A stretch of 64,000 nt of DNA from Pachyseris speciosa. Lineage: Eukaryota; Cnidaria; Anthozoa; Scleractinia; Pachyseridae. A program made the translations under genes and the position numbers. Shown piece after piece: positions 57,301-63,685 of this stretch. The notes under the pieces were generated by a model. The model saw nothing but the letters and a program-made list of their open reading frames with translations. It had not been told where the DNA came from and did not search any database. The DNA is taken from assembly GCA_016490735.1 (NCBI GenBank), contig JAEMWC010000161.1, forward strand, positions 654,501 through 718,500, in the 5' to 3' direction. Every line of letters begins with the position of its first letter. Position 1 is the stretch's first letter.

Positions 57301-59832
57301 TTACCCATACTGCTTTCTGAGCACTATTAGTAGCACAGCTAACTGACCTCACGTTTCCCTGTAGAAAACGGGGGCAATGGTGTTTGCTCTATCACGCACT
57401 GGAATGGAGAGAAGCCATATAAAGTCTTGTGAAATTGCAGATCTCCTTGGAGAGGTATGGGATTGTATTATTGAGCTAGCGTGAGTACATACTGGGAAAG
57501 ATATTGGCTACTTTCGCTTTTGGAAGTTTATGGACTGTTGGCGAAGTGTAAACTTGCAACAACAGAACGTGGCCAATAGTTTCCCGGCAAAACGAGCCAA
57601 ATGGGCTAGTTATTCATTATTGTGGCAATTTGAAAAGATTTGCGAGAGCATAACTCATCTCTATTGTCAGGTACGTGTGCTGAGAATTCAGTTACTGAGT
57701 ACCTAGCCCCAGTTATTCAAAGAGCTGATAATTTTACCCTGGATGAGTCACCATCGAGCGGATGAAAATGTATTAGTTGCGGTACATTTTATCCACTGGA
57801 TAGCGTCTTATCCGCTGCATAAACGTGTCCGGTCTTTGAGCTACTGACGTCTGGAGGGCACATTTTTGCATACCATTTCCTTTTCCAGGATTGCACCTGC
57901 GACACCAGTAAAATTTCCATTAAACAGTCCGCATAGAGCCAGTTTGTATAGTAAAAGAAGCAGTACAACACAGAAGAGTTGTTTTTTAATAGCTTTCGCT
58001 GAATGGCCATACCTAGCGATGTTGCTCAGAGACTTACGCGGACGACAAAAACTCCGAAACATTTACGCTGCTGTGTACCTTTGAGCCAGAATAATTTCAG
58101 AAAATCCTCGGGCCTAAGGTTTTACTGAAGATCAAAAGAAAACAATCCTCCGTCGTCTTTGTTTACGTTGTAGTGACCTCCAAACAATCCCAAAATTGCG
58201 CGCCAAGCCTCCAACAGGAGAACTTGCGCGCTCTAGAGTTACATGAACTAATCCAACGTTTACCGGTTGAACAGATGGGTTTATCAGCAGTGCAGAATTT
58301 TACCGATGTCCTTGTGCCCCGTTACAGCCAAGAGGAACTTGAATCTTGCCTTCAGTTTTACAGGCAAAGAGGAGTCCTTTCTAAAGGTATTGCCTTCACG
58401 CCTAAGGGTGGCAACGAATCAGTAACGGGGTGTTTACACGACAAGGGTGCGGTTTTCATACCTGTATGAGTTCATTCCCGCCTATGCCTGTGTTTATTTT
58501 GCTCTGCCACTCGTGGCAGGGACACTTCAATAACTCGCTCCCAAATTTATGGGGACAACGGTGCGATTAAGGAATTGTGAGATACTTTTTTGGGGGACAG
58601 AGAGAATTCGCTTTTTGCAAAGGTCGGTGAATTTTCCGCGTTTTTCCGGCCGGTGGAGTAGATCTTGTTAAATCTACTCCATCAAACACCAAGGTGTCTT
58701 TTAGCACCTGACTGAAACTGCATGGAACCTTTTTTTTTTTTTTTTTTTTTTTTTATGAAAACGAGGTTTTGTGTCAGTCAGCTTGTCTGATGAAAATGAC
58801 TTCACATTTGCGTGTAAATAACAGTAATTTCCACGTGAGAAATTTAGTTCCAGGACTCGCCTGGAAGAATAGCTAAACTGAGATTTGAATTAAAAATTTG
58901 GATTATCAACGGATTGATAATGTAAATTGACCACCGTAAAGGGATTGTAAAAGCTAACGTTTCGAGCGTTAGCCCTTCGTCAGACCAAATCAAGGAATTG
59001 TGGGTTGTGTATGGTTTATATACCACCCTTTACGGTGGTCAATTTACATTATCAACTCCATTGATAAACCAAATTTTTGTGTTGCACATCCCCCACCGAC
59101 GCAGCACCACAGTTTCTTTCGAACCTAAACCCCTTTATTCATAATTTGGTTTAATCTGAGTTCAGGTGATTTGTAATTAGATTGCTGGACACCGGTTGAT
59201 ACCAGCTTATTTTATGGTCAGCTGATTGGTCTTTCCAGGATAAATAAAGTTTGTTATGAGATTTGAATTGGCTTATCATTACACCCTTTTTGCTAATGAT
59301 CAGTTCCTGGTGAATTGTGGGTAGATCCAGTCCTTTGTGGGGGCAAACGGTCAAAATTACGATTTCAAATTAGGTCCTGAAATGGCCGTTTTCCCCCACA
59401 ACGGACTGGATCTACCCACAATTCACCGGGAACTGATCATTAGCAAAATGGTGTATTGATGCTGTAAACACCATCAGTGTGTAGAGTAGTTCCTGCCCTG
59501 GCAGTGAAAGAGCTAAACTACTAGCAATCCCTTTCTGTGTAGTCGAAAGCACATGCCATCAAAAGCGCGGCAGACTGGAGCGACGAGAAAACACGAGAAG
59601 AGACTTGGGAAGGCGCGAGAGTTTCCCGCTTCGTCCGCAGCCCACCCGGGCTCGTTCGCTTCTCGTTTCGGACTGTTCCGAAAGGGACTGCCAGCATTCT
59701 AGAGCACTTGTTAATTGAAGACTGTTCTTTTTTCTCATGACCTCAGGTGTGGATTCTCGACTTGTAAAAGAGGTGGCTTTCCTTACTAATTACGAGCCTA
59801 AGCTCGTGAGTAATTTATGCAGACTTGGGTGA
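32656..59832 (+). CDS. DAP3: DAP3 / mitochondrial small-subunit protein mS29 (14 exons, complete)
   Basis: DAP3 (MRPS29, mS29) is the GTP-binding protein of the mitochondrial ribosome small subunit, and in mammals it is also linked to apoptosis. The 14 exons join in frame to 417 codons plus a TGA stop; human DAP3 is 398 aa. The N-terminus MAAAAKLLWPRN is basic and lacks acidic residues, as expected of a mitochondrial targeting sequence. Walker A is GMDGGGKS at residues 150-157. RFDQPKEASVWL, GEPLGKVIDL, STDAVGVILKEIK, GAMVFALSRTG and LVPRYSQEELESC follow in the same order as in human DAP3. The Walker B-like strand LYAVNEF has Asn282 where human DAP3 has Asp. Exon 1 begins at the first ATG after the bidirectional promoter. 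Intron 5 (9 kb) contains an XK-related pseudogene. The call is very secure. Confidence 0.95.
33001..33036 (+). repeat. C-rich microsatellite
   Basis: Runs of C8 separated by T or TC (CCCCCCCCTCC pattern), giving four adjacent C blocks capable of an i-motif, with a G-quadruplex on the other strand. Located in DAP3 intron 1. Confidence 0.9.
33037..35360 (+). mobile_element. LINE 3' end split by a 2-kb DNA transposon
   Basis: The left part (33037-33251) reads SFAVCAPRLWNSLPLSIHRS and then IFKYILKTYLFK. The right part (35207-35360) continues in TTTGTTAGTGAATG and ends GTGCGCTATAGAAATACG with ATT repeats. Removing 33252-35206 and one AAAT restores a continuous LINE tail. Confidence 0.8.
33252..35206. 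mobile_element. 1.96-kb DNA transposon with TAACG-rich ends, inserted in a LINE
   Basis: Inverted ends start GTGACCCTCCACGGGAAAAC and match over about 46 bp with a few mismatches. AAAT is duplicated at 33248-33251 and 35207-35210. Inside each end is a cluster of CTAACG/TCTAACG units (about 33275-33500 and 35020-35170). No transposase motif is recognised, and the middle has only short open frames. A 4-bp A/T-rich duplication is compatible with Sola or Chapaev groups, but the ends match neither clearly. Confidence 0.78.
35716..35990 (+). mobile_element. TTAA-type MITE, AGTGCACCTAA family, 3' truncated
   Basis: Begins TTAAAGTGCACCTAACACC and matches the element at 49743-50235 (TTTCCAGTTTTGGGCATTTTTATGG on one strand, TTTGACRTCA blocks). 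Its right end is missing. Confidence 0.65.
36240..36511 (+). mobile_element. tRNA-derived SINE, family 2, complete with 9-bp duplication
   Basis: TGGCGCAGTGGTGAGAGCAC is box A-like, and GGTTCGATTCC at 36299-36309 is a perfect box B. A body with GTTGGTTCTCTTCTCTGC follows, then the tail AATGCGCTATATAAGTTCTA with ATT repeats. TAATTATTG flanks it at 36231-36239 and 36512-36520. The tail resembles that of the LINE ending at 14296. Confidence 0.85.
37023..37162. mobile_element. hAT-like MITE, CAGGGTTTT ends
   Basis: Ends CAGGGTTTTCATTAAG and CTAATTAAAACCCTG enclose about 110 bp. CAGGG termini suggest hAT; the target duplication is unclear. The remainder of DAP3 intron 1 to 37776 has nothing recognised. 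Confidence 0.6.
37777..37838 (+). CDS. DAP3: DAP3 exon 2
   Basis: Encodes VNPAMENGCLYLFYKKGRPF and Met. The acceptor TTTTTTCCAG is strong and the donor is GTACGA. This part is poorly conserved in the family, so the call rests on splice sites and frame. Confidence 0.75.
38371..38490 (+). CDS. DAP3: DAP3 exon 3
   Basis: Forty codons including TLHDINEEPITELGELDP. The acceptor is TTTATAACAG and the donor is GTGAGT. It is phase 0 at both ends. Confidence 0.82.
39581..39682 (+). CDS. DAP3: DAP3 exon 4
   Basis: Thirty-four codons with QHTVSNVGQFYTIPEEIS, the counterpart of the GQHYNISPQDLE segment of human DAP3. The donor is GTACAT. Confidence 0.9.
40428..40539 (+). CDS. DAP3: DAP3 exon 5
   Basis: Encodes CKMMGSTSLMIRQPALQVLN and onward to PPKFIF, matching the ..LMVRKPALELLHYLK.. 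segment. It ends in phase 1 at donor GTATCC. Confidence 0.93.
41103..41157 (+). repeat. GGATC tandem repeat
   Basis: Units of CGGAT and CGGATCA (GGATCGGATCACGGATCGG). It lies inside a chance open frame that I do not accept as a gene. Confidence 0.85.
41857..42216. mobile_element. MITE, GGGAGCTTTGGCGACGACGGC family, copy A
   Basis: Inverted ends GGGAGCTTTGGCGACG and TTGCTAAAGCTCCC. It encloses GTCATTTCACGTTGTTGTTTTG, also seen in copies B and C. Confidence 0.72.
42281..42644. mobile_element. MITE, GGGAGCTTTGGCGACGACGGC family, copy B (inverted relative to A)
   Basis: Begins GGGAGCTTTAGCAACGACCAC and ends CGTCGTTGCTCAAGCTCCC, only 64 bp from copy A. The shared AACAACGTGAAATGACCAAA core is in the opposite orientation to copy A. 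Confidence 0.72.
42930..43500 (+). repeat. Left copy of a 560-bp direct repeat flanking the XKR pseudogene
   Basis: This stretch and 48200-48785 align along their length with scattered substitutions and small gaps. Shared blocks include TTGAATACACTCATTTTATC, TGAAAGAGGTGCGGGCT and TTCCCCTGTAAAACGGAAAT. No coding potential was recognised. The pair may mark an old segmental or tandem duplication. Confidence 0.8.
43501..44708. other. DAP3 intron 5, upstream of the XKR pseudogene, nothing recognised
   Basis: No coding pattern or repeat ends are seen. It could hold the decayed 5' region of the XKR copy. Confidence 0.35.
44709..45925 (+). pseudogene. XK-related (XKR-like) membrane protein pseudogene, intronless
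   Basis: Fragments in different frames read in order like an XK-family multi-pass membrane protein, the family of XK and the XKR lipid scramblases. FADPITDILTVLEFYRS and WFALGLAFLILP form the first membrane pair. VARFVEAVLESAPQFLINL is the hallmark after the second pair. VKIIQMISLPVSFLSLVFAS, KVFLIATHLFLLSSRLFAIG, WWVISVLMIHTVSITLVDVY and ILLFYVFIPFSNTWYSLP are further hydrophobic segments. Reading starts in one frame at 44709, shifts near 44770, again near 45030 and again near 45590, with TAA stops at 45144 and 45456. No introns are visible. It lies in DAP3 intron 5 on the same strand, bracketed by 560-bp direct repeats. The family call comes from motif memory. Sequencing error could explain some, but hardly all, of the breaks. 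Confidence 0.72.
46567..47457. mobile_element. Mutator-like nonautonomous element, 9-bp duplication
   Basis: Ends TAGCCTGCGAGCAAGCTCTC and GAGAGCTTGCTCGCAGGCTA are perfect inverted repeats. GCCCATGAC is duplicated at 46558-46566 and 47458-47466. A 9-bp duplication is characteristic of Mutator-like elements. The 891-bp interior has several short frames but no recognised transposase. Confidence 0.82.
48200..48785 (+). repeat. Right copy of the 560-bp direct repeat
   Basis: Second copy, same orientation, about 5.3 kb right of the first. No second XKR copy follows it: the stretch from 48786 to the P-loop exon shows nothing recognisable apart from short AT-rich sequence. Confidence 0.8.
49526..49579 (+). 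repeat. 27-bp tandem duplication of the DAP3 exon 6 splice acceptor
   Basis: CCTTAACTTGATATGTTTAC followed by AGATGGT is present twice, back to back. Both copies contain the same TTTACAG acceptor (AG at 49546-49547 and 49573-49574). Only the downstream site keeps the frame open. Confidence 0.9.
49575..49667 (+). CDS. DAP3: DAP3 exon 6, Walker A / P-loop
   Basis: Encodes YGMDGGGKSLSLAHVIHYCF and the following WFILPVPS; the P-loop is GMDGGGKS. The codon for Tyr149 is split across intron 5. The acceptor lies in the second copy of a 27-bp tandem duplication (49526-49552 and 49553-49579). Confidence 0.94.
49743..50235. mobile_element. TTAA-flanked MITE, AGTGC family, carrying a nested element
   Basis: Ends AGTGCCCCTCGCC and GGATTAGGTGCACT, with TTAA at 49739-49742 and 50236-50239. 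A partial second copy lies at 35716. Confidence 0.72.
49825..49908. mobile_element. 84-bp piggyBac-like MITE nested in the AGTGC element
   Basis: Starts CCCTTTCACTCCCAAGAGTG and ends GGAAATGAAAGGG, with TTAA at 49821-49824 and 49909-49912. Confidence 0.75.
50240..50725. mobile_element. MITE, GGGAGC family, copy C, split by a palindromic element
   Basis: Contains AACGACGACGGCGAC, GTCATTTTCACGTTACTG and a right end TTGCTTACGCTCCC. Between 50553 and 50684 sits a foldback with GTTGCTCGAAGCAT arms and GGTTAGCGCT motifs. Confidence 0.65.
51146..51774. mobile_element. TTAA-flanked MITE, AGGGGTACTGTCA family, copy 2, interrupted
   Basis: Left ACGGGCACTGTCATGG and right GGTGCCCCT, with TTAA at 51142-51145 and 51775-51778. 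Its core resembles the copy at 15485 (ATAGACAACCGCAAA, GTTTCA). It is split by the element at 51229-51498. Confidence 0.7.
51229..51498. mobile_element. TA-flanked long palindrome (CACCTAATTGC)
   Basis: Arms of about 110 bp are almost perfect inverted repeats, with AAAAAGCAAAAAGC runs and GGAATTAATTAGGGAAATTT. TA lies at 51227-51228 and 51499-51500. The arms could fold into a very stable hairpin. Confidence 0.82.
51928..52292. mobile_element. Palindromic MITE, GGCCCGTTTCAAACG ends
   Basis: Ends GGCCCGTTTCAAACGTCGTG and CACGACGTTTGAAACGGGCC. Internal repeats of CGTGCTACTGCCGTGTCGAA occur twice. It lies just upstream of DAP3 exon 7. Confidence 0.75.
52522..52652 (+). CDS. DAP3: DAP3 exon 7
   Basis: Encodes VFSWVHGKSELQMSTF and then RFDQPKEASVWLQMCRTING, matching RFDQPLEASTWLKNFKTTN of human DAP3. 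The acceptor is ATTGCAG and the donor is GTAGCA. Confidence 0.95.
52653..53348. other. DAP3 intron 7, nothing recognised
   Basis: A chance open frame on each strand overlaps here. No repeat ends or domains were found. Confidence 0.4.
53349..53429 (+). CDS. DAP3: DAP3 exon 8
   Basis: Twenty-seven codons with YKFGKRDGTKQGEPLGKVID, matching [20 protein letters not shown]. The donor is GTAAGA. Confidence 0.94.
53470..53590 (+). mobile_element. tRNA-derived SINE, family 2, 3' truncated
   Basis: GGATGGCGCAGTAGTGAGACC and the box B-like GGGTTTGATTCC match the complete copy at 36240. It stops after GTGTTGGTTCTCG, where a CAT/CAC microsatellite begins. Confidence 0.75.
53591..53690 (+). repeat. CAT/CAC/CGT microsatellite
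   Basis: Runs of ATCATC, CACCAC and CGTCAC units in DAP3 intron 8. Confidence 0.9.
53755..53912 (-). repeat. Dispersed repeat, inverted partner at 61097-61245
   Basis: The reverse complement reads GGATTTTGAAAAGTTTAGCC and TTCAATCTTCTCCATCCTTC, closely matching 61097-61245. Short translations of the two also match, but the frame is not a gene. Confidence 0.7.
53989..54059 (+). CDS. DAP3: DAP3 exon 9
   Basis: Encodes GLQRANYSTDAVGVILKEIK and HNQ plus two bases. Donor GTTGGT at 54060 is chosen because only this phase joins exon 10 correctly. A second GT four bases on gives the wrong frame. Confidence 0.92.
54345..54712 (+). repeat. G-rich tandem repeat, three units of about 115-120 bp
   Basis: Each unit contains a CACTGAAATGGG-like segment followed by GGGGGAGGGGTG and TCTCRTTTGAATT. 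G runs of 4 to 7 on the plus strand could form G-quadruplexes. Located in DAP3 intron 9. Confidence 0.75.
54730..55525 (+). mobile_element. LINE 3' fragment interrupted by a TTAA MITE
   Basis: Left of the MITE the sequence resembles a degraded LINE C-terminus (SYNLRLAPDPVGIPRSGTLR then a SF.AWA.RL part). Right of it, TTTTTAAGATGGGTAAATAA leads to an ATT-repeat tail. Assignment is tentative. Confidence 0.45.
54891..55435. mobile_element. TTAA-flanked MITE, AGTGCACGTGAATCG ends
   Basis: Left end AGTGCACGTGAATCGAAAAT, right end CGATTCATGTGCACT, flanked by TTAA at 54887-54890 and 55436-55439. 545 bp. Confidence 0.78.
55531..55570 (+). mobile_element. Short tRNA-like SINE head
   Basis: TCTCCTGTAGCTCAGTGGTAAAGCATC has a box A, but the copy ends before box B. 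It follows an ATT-repeat tail directly. Confidence 0.45.
55694..55772 (+). CDS. DAP3: DAP3 exon 10, Walker B-like strand
   Basis: Encodes SVQVLYAVNEFNGFFLKTSF and DAKEKY. Human DAP3 has LLVAVDGINALW here, so the expected Asp is Asn282 (codon AAC). The donor is GTGAGT. Confidence 0.93.
56001..56066 (+). CDS. DAP3: DAP3 exon 11
   Basis: Twenty-two codons, MKPKRLSLVNFFSQLLDPKD then GL, in the place of [20 protein letters not shown]. The acceptor is GTTGTAG and the donor is GTAAGT. Confidence 0.91.
56860..57008 (-). mobile_element. tRNA-derived SINE, family 1, minus strand
   Basis: On the minus strand it starts GGCTTGTTAGCTCAGTTGGC, with box B GGGTTCAACTCCC, then TTTTTTCAGG and a tail with TTAAGTAGTATTCATAAC. 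To its right, 57060-57110 repeats the same tail in the opposite orientation. Confidence 0.78.
57365..57454 (+). CDS. DAP3: DAP3 exon 12
   Basis: Thirty codons with GAMVFALSRTG and EIADLLGE, matching GAIVSALSQTG and QELLGKE. The donor is GTATGG. Confidence 0.94.
57455..58274. other. DAP3 intron 12, nothing recognised
   Basis: Short open frames overlap on both strands near 57800-58080 without domains. A GCGGATAA / TTATCCGC-type motif near 57760-57815 may be a decayed MITE end. Confidence 0.35.
58275..58386 (+). CDS. DAP3: DAP3 exon 13
   Basis: Encodes MGLSAVQNFTDVLVPRYSQE and ELESCLQFYRQRGVLSK plus one base. The acceptor TTGAACAG is weak, and the frame stays open upstream. However, starting here gives the same spacing as human DAP3 between LLG and the LVSNY-like motif. 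Confidence 0.9.
58730..58755 (+). repeat. Poly-T tract
   Basis: About 25 consecutive T bases in DAP3 intron 13. Confidence 0.9.
58891..59079. repeat. Foldback with CGTAAAGGG arms
   Basis: Left arm GTAAATTGACCACCGTAAAG and right arm CTTTACGGTGGTCAATTTAC, extended outward with gaps. The loop has CTAACGTTTCGAGCGTTAG, itself a small palindrome. Confidence 0.78.
59282..59453. mobile_element. TA-flanked palindromic MITE (CACCATTTTGC family), copy 1
   Basis: Arms with TTGCTAATGATCAGTTCCTG and GTGGGTAGATCCAGTCCTTT, flanked by TA at 59280-59281 and 59454-59455. A second copy is at 62227. Confidence 0.8.
59747..59832 (+). CDS. DAP3: DAP3 exon 14 with stop codon
   Basis: Encodes GVDSRLVKEVAFLTNYEPKL and VSNLCRLG, then TGA at 59830. 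It matches the KKELLFLSNANPSLLERHC end of human DAP3. Confidence 0.92.
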
Positions 59833-59855
59833 ATTATTACGCTGTTAAATTTGTA

Positions 59856-59861
59856 AATAAA
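59856..59861 (+). terminator. DAP3 polyadenylation signal AATAAA
   Basis: A perfect AATAAA lies 24 bases after the DAP3 stop codon, followed by a T- and GT-rich stretch (TTTCTTTGTGTCTGTGTGTC). A very short 3' UTR is implied. Confidence 0.75.
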
Positions 59862-59919
59862 GGTATTTGGAAACTTCAAATCTTTCTTTGTGTCTGTGTG
59901 TCTTTTTCATCTTGTTGAA

Positions 59920-59920
59920 A

Positions 59921-59954
<34 letters not shown>

Positions 59955-59955
59955 G
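59920..59955 (+). repeat. ATT microsatellite
   Basis: About eleven ATT units, just after the DAP3 polyadenylation signal. It may be the tail of an old retroelement. Confidence 0.85.
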
Positions 59956-59959
59956 GCAT

Positions 59960-61090
59960 TATCATTATTTATTTGTTTGTTTATTTATTTATCTACTTTA
60001 TTAATATCTACACCTTTCAGTGGCAAGAACCACAGGTAAAAGTTAGCCGAAAAGAGGCGAAATTCCGTTTGGACTTAACGCTGGTATCCATGGATACTAG
60101 CATCAGTAACTGACGGTTGCATTAAGTAAAACTAAAACGATCGTCAGCGTTCCTATGGAAACCAGGCCATAGAAAAGTTGACCGTTGATTCGCCCTTTGA
60201 ATAGCAGCTCTCTGGTTTTCTCATGATCTTTGCTTTTTCAGTAATCGAATGGTTTTCGGAGTTCGTTAGAAACCAGTGGTTTTAAGGGAATTTCGTTGTG
60301 AACTGGTGACTTCGATTTTTGTGGCGCTCTGAGTGACACGTTTTCTCGTGGACGCCTTGTAAGGTCGGTTGTTACCACCATGCCCAAATCCCATGCTTTT
60401 TTCTGGCCGCTGAACAGCAATTTGAGGGCGCGTTAGTTCAAGCCATCTTGAAATAGTCGGTGCTTGTGATTGTACAGTTTAACGGGTGCTTTTGTAATAG
60501 CCGCGCCAAAACGTTCCTGTGTAAACGGTCCTTTTAGAACGCTTATCAAATCCGTAGAAAGGGATCGAACGTCGGGGCCTTGAACCCAAAACGGCACGGA
60601 TAAAACTTTTAGTGTTTCTTTGTAAAACTGCACTGTGGTGAGTTGCAGTTTCGCTTGGTCACGACTTTTCTTGGTTGCAATTGAAATTGTCACGCATGTT
60701 TAAGCGTGTTTTTGACTGACTAACCTTGCTAGGCAAGTTCACGTGAGCGGCCTGGTTTTTACAAGCGACACAAGTACAAGATCAAGCGAAATCGCTGGCT
60801 TCATCTTTGTTTCCTTGAACTAAACGTACTGTTTCCGATCATCTAAACCGGCGACGTCACCTTTTTCGTTACCTTAACAGTGACTGCACCTTTCGACTGC
60901 GTGCCTTGCACGATCTCGAAACGAGGCTGCTGTCAGCTCGTCCATACAAAGTGAGAAACGCCAGCACAACCTTCTGACGAAATTTGGAATTAATTTTGTT
61001 CCCAGGGTCTCTCTTCTTCCATCAGTTCCTCGGAGCGAGAGACCCAGGGAACGAGGTTAACTAATTAAGTATGAATATTGAAGGGCCACG
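59960..61090. other. 3' flank of DAP3, no gene recognised
   Basis: Two open frames of 60-86 codons on the minus strand (60238-60420, 60433-60693) show no domain. A small inverted pair, CCAGGGTCTCTC and GAGAGACCCAGGG, lies at 61004-61050. Confidence 0.4.
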
Positions 61091-61096
61091 TCACAG

Positions 61097-61245
61097 TCTG
61101 TGGATTTTGAAAAGTTTAGCTTCAAATTTTCAAAAAGGTCATTTGTAATCTGTTTCAATCTTCTCCATCCTTCACTATCCTCGCCATATTTGCATTTATT
61201 CTTGTCTCTTTGGTGCTTATCTTCCCTTACAAATCGATATTTCAC
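61097..61245 (+). repeat. Dispersed repeat, partner of 53755-53912
   Basis: Matches the reverse complement of 53755-53912 (TTTGTAATCTGTTTCAATCT, CTTGTCTCTTTGGTG). Confidence 0.7.
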
Positions 61246-62226
61246 TAATTCCCATTATTTAAATGATTTTTTGTCTCTAATATTAAGTGACCCAAACTAT
61301 TGTGGCCGAACTCCTTTAAGAAAAGGGCTGATATGGATCTAATCTTGCCCTCAAGATCGTTCCACGATCGTTGTCAGCGACATCGATCCAAGCAAATAGT
61401 GTGATGCAGCACTAAGCGTCGTAAACATCCCACACCGCCTGTGACGTCACGAGTGGTGTAACTTGCCCACCTCTAAAGCACCTAGAAGGGCGAATCAGCA
61501 GCCTGTTTCTTGGAAACCCCAAAGGGAGGCGCTAGAAAGCGCTGAAAGGGAGAGTAAAGAGAGGAATCAAGCGCGTGAAGCAAGTGGAGAGGGCGCGGAA
61601 CTTAAAGCCCCGGCTAAGCGATCAAACATTTTCACGCAACACCGCGTCGGAAGAACATGTTTGACCGTTTAAATGTCTCTCTCAACTTTGCATGGCAATG
61701 GTTTTCCATGTTTGATCTAGATAAAATATTTTCATCCAACATTTTGCGTTACGAACACTGAAATGTTTGATTGTTTAGCCACCCCAACCAACAAAGCGTG
61801 CACAGCCGGTAAAAACCAAATGAACCGCATAACGTCGAGATTTTAGCGATAATACGCAAAAATCGTTTGGTGAACTCGCTTTGTCCAGTGTGTTGTTTGT
61901 CCATTTAGCCACCCAATGTTGTGTTTAGTAAGCACAATGTTGGACGAAAATGCTTGTTCCTTTTGCCGGAGCTTAAGTAAGTCCCGCGAGCTACCCTCGG
62001 TTCGAGCGTTATCTATACGACTCCCTTCTTCTTATCCCCTTTTCTAGCGCCTGCCACGCAGGTTAGGAGCTACATGTAAACCTAAAAGAGATATTGGAAG
62101 GAATTAAATACCCAAAATGACGATTCAGATGTGTTTAAAATTAATTTACTAGTTTACCAAAACTAGAAATAAACTTGTGTGGCTAAAGATGACGAGGATA
62201 AAATGGACTGAAGCTTGAAAGAAATA

Positions 62227-62396
62227 CGCCATTTTGCTAATAATCGGTTCCTGGGGAATTGTGGGTAGATCCAGTCCTTTGTGGGGCAAACGGCCATTAT
62301 AGGACGTATTTTGAAATTGTAATTTTGACCGCTTGCCTCAACAAATGACTGGATCTACCCACAATTCACCAGGAACTGATCATTAGCAAAATGGTG
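62227..62396. mobile_element. TA-flanked palindromic MITE, copy 2
   Basis: Matches the copy at 59282, flanked by TA at 62225-62226 and 62397-62398. Left arm slightly diverged (TAATCGGTTCCTGGGGAAT). Confidence 0.8.
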
Positions 62397-62792
62397 TATT
62401 GGTCCACCTTTTCAAATTCTCCTCAGGCTCTTGCGTCCCCATTGCGAAAATGTCTTGATATCTCTCTTTTGTTGTTCTGGGAGCATTTTGGTTATGACGT
62501 AATCTACTTGAGGATACTTGGCTTTAATTTAATCCACAAACTGACGTAAATATCACCATAACGTCGATCAAAGTCACTCTCTATGGACTAGTTTCAACAA
62601 TACTTAGAACAAACCTCCCAGTATGTGAAGTAAAAGGTTAACGATAACTTGAAAATCAATGAATATCAAATCCCTGTTTGGGAACGTTGTGCACGTAAAA
62701 TAGTTTTTGAGCTTGTTATGTTTTAATTACTTTGAAGCAGTTGGACTGTTAAAAACTATTCCACTTTTAAATTAGTATAAATCTTGTAGCGT

Positions 62793-62916
62793 TCTATCAC
62801 GAATGCCGTTCTCTGATTGGCTACGCTACTCGCTATCTATTCTGTGTTAGTATAAATGTACCAACGTTCTATCACGAATGCCGTTCTCTGATTGACTACG
62901 CTACTCGCTATCTATT
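62793..62916 (+). repeat. Tandem duplication of a 73-bp unit
   Basis: CGTTCTATCACGAATGCCGT through ACGCTACTCGCTATCTATT occurs twice, separated by TGTGTTAGTATAAATGTACCAA. Confidence 0.85.
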
Positions 62917-63090
62917 TAACAAATAGATTCCATGTTGCCGTGCGTCAGTTCAGTAATAGATCACAGATGACGTCAAAATGTGGCACACGAGCCGCAGGTG
63001 AGTGTGTCACTGATGTTTTTACCACATTTTGACGTCTTCTGTGATCTATTACTGAACAGACGCACGGCAACATGGAATCTATTTGTTTAA
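62916..63090. mobile_element. Palindromic MITE with CAAATAGATTCC arms
   Basis: Arms of about 70 bp (CAAATAGATTCCATGTTGCC, TAATAGATCACAGATGACGT) are almost perfect inverted repeats. TTAA lies at both outer tips, with one extra T at the right. Confidence 0.75.
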
Positions 63091-63249
63091 TGTCATAAAC
63101 AAACAAAATGCAAGCGAAAAACTTGTTTATTTTCGCATTTCTGGAAAAATAGTTGCAGTGATGAGATAATCAGTGCATCTGTCCTAATAGATCATAGTTA
63201 AGAACCAATCACAACGCGCGAACTATTCACCTTATTTTATAATCTGTGA

Positions 63250-63685
63250 TAGATGGTGAGTAGCGGTTGTCAACAAGATGTCGCGTTTTCGAAGTTTCTG
63301 CGAGGAGGATTTAGATAATTTACTTGTTGAGTTTTGAACGACTAGTAGATTTATACTAAAACAATTAGATTAAACGCTCTCGATTTCTATGCGTAATAGC
63401 TTATTATCACGCGATAGAAATCTCGAGCTCATGATCTAATTGTCAAATTGATAGTGATTAGCCTTTGTCAACAAAATGGCGGCCGCTTTTCGCGTTTTCG
63501 AAGTGTCTGCGAGAAGCTAGGATTTAGATAGTTTACTTGTTTAGTATTAAACAACTAGTAGATTTATACTCAAACCATTAGATTATTCGCTCTCGATTTT
63601 TGTGCGTGATAGCCAATGCGGGCTGCGCCTCATCAGCTATCACGCGATAGAAATCTCGAGCTCAATCTAATTGTTAAATATTAGT
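63250..63685 (+). repeat. Two tandem copies of a 210-bp hairpin-ended unit
   Basis: Both copies contain TTTCGAAGTKTCTGCGA, ACTAGTAGATTTATACT and a hairpin CTCTCGATTTCTATGCG ... CGCGATAGAAATCTCGAG. The second ends GCTCAATCTAATTGTTAAAT. Confidence 0.75.

Noticed and set aside
58173..58274. Upstream extension of DAP3 exon 13 (LHELIQRLPVEQ in the same frame)
   Set aside because: Starting at 58275 gives exactly the human spacing between LLG and the LVSNY-like motif. The extension would add unmatched residues, although alternative splicing is not excluded.
60238..60693. Possible exons of a neighbouring minus-strand gene
   Set aside because: Two short open frames lack recognisable domains and convincing splice context. 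The sequence resembles other repeat-rich flank.
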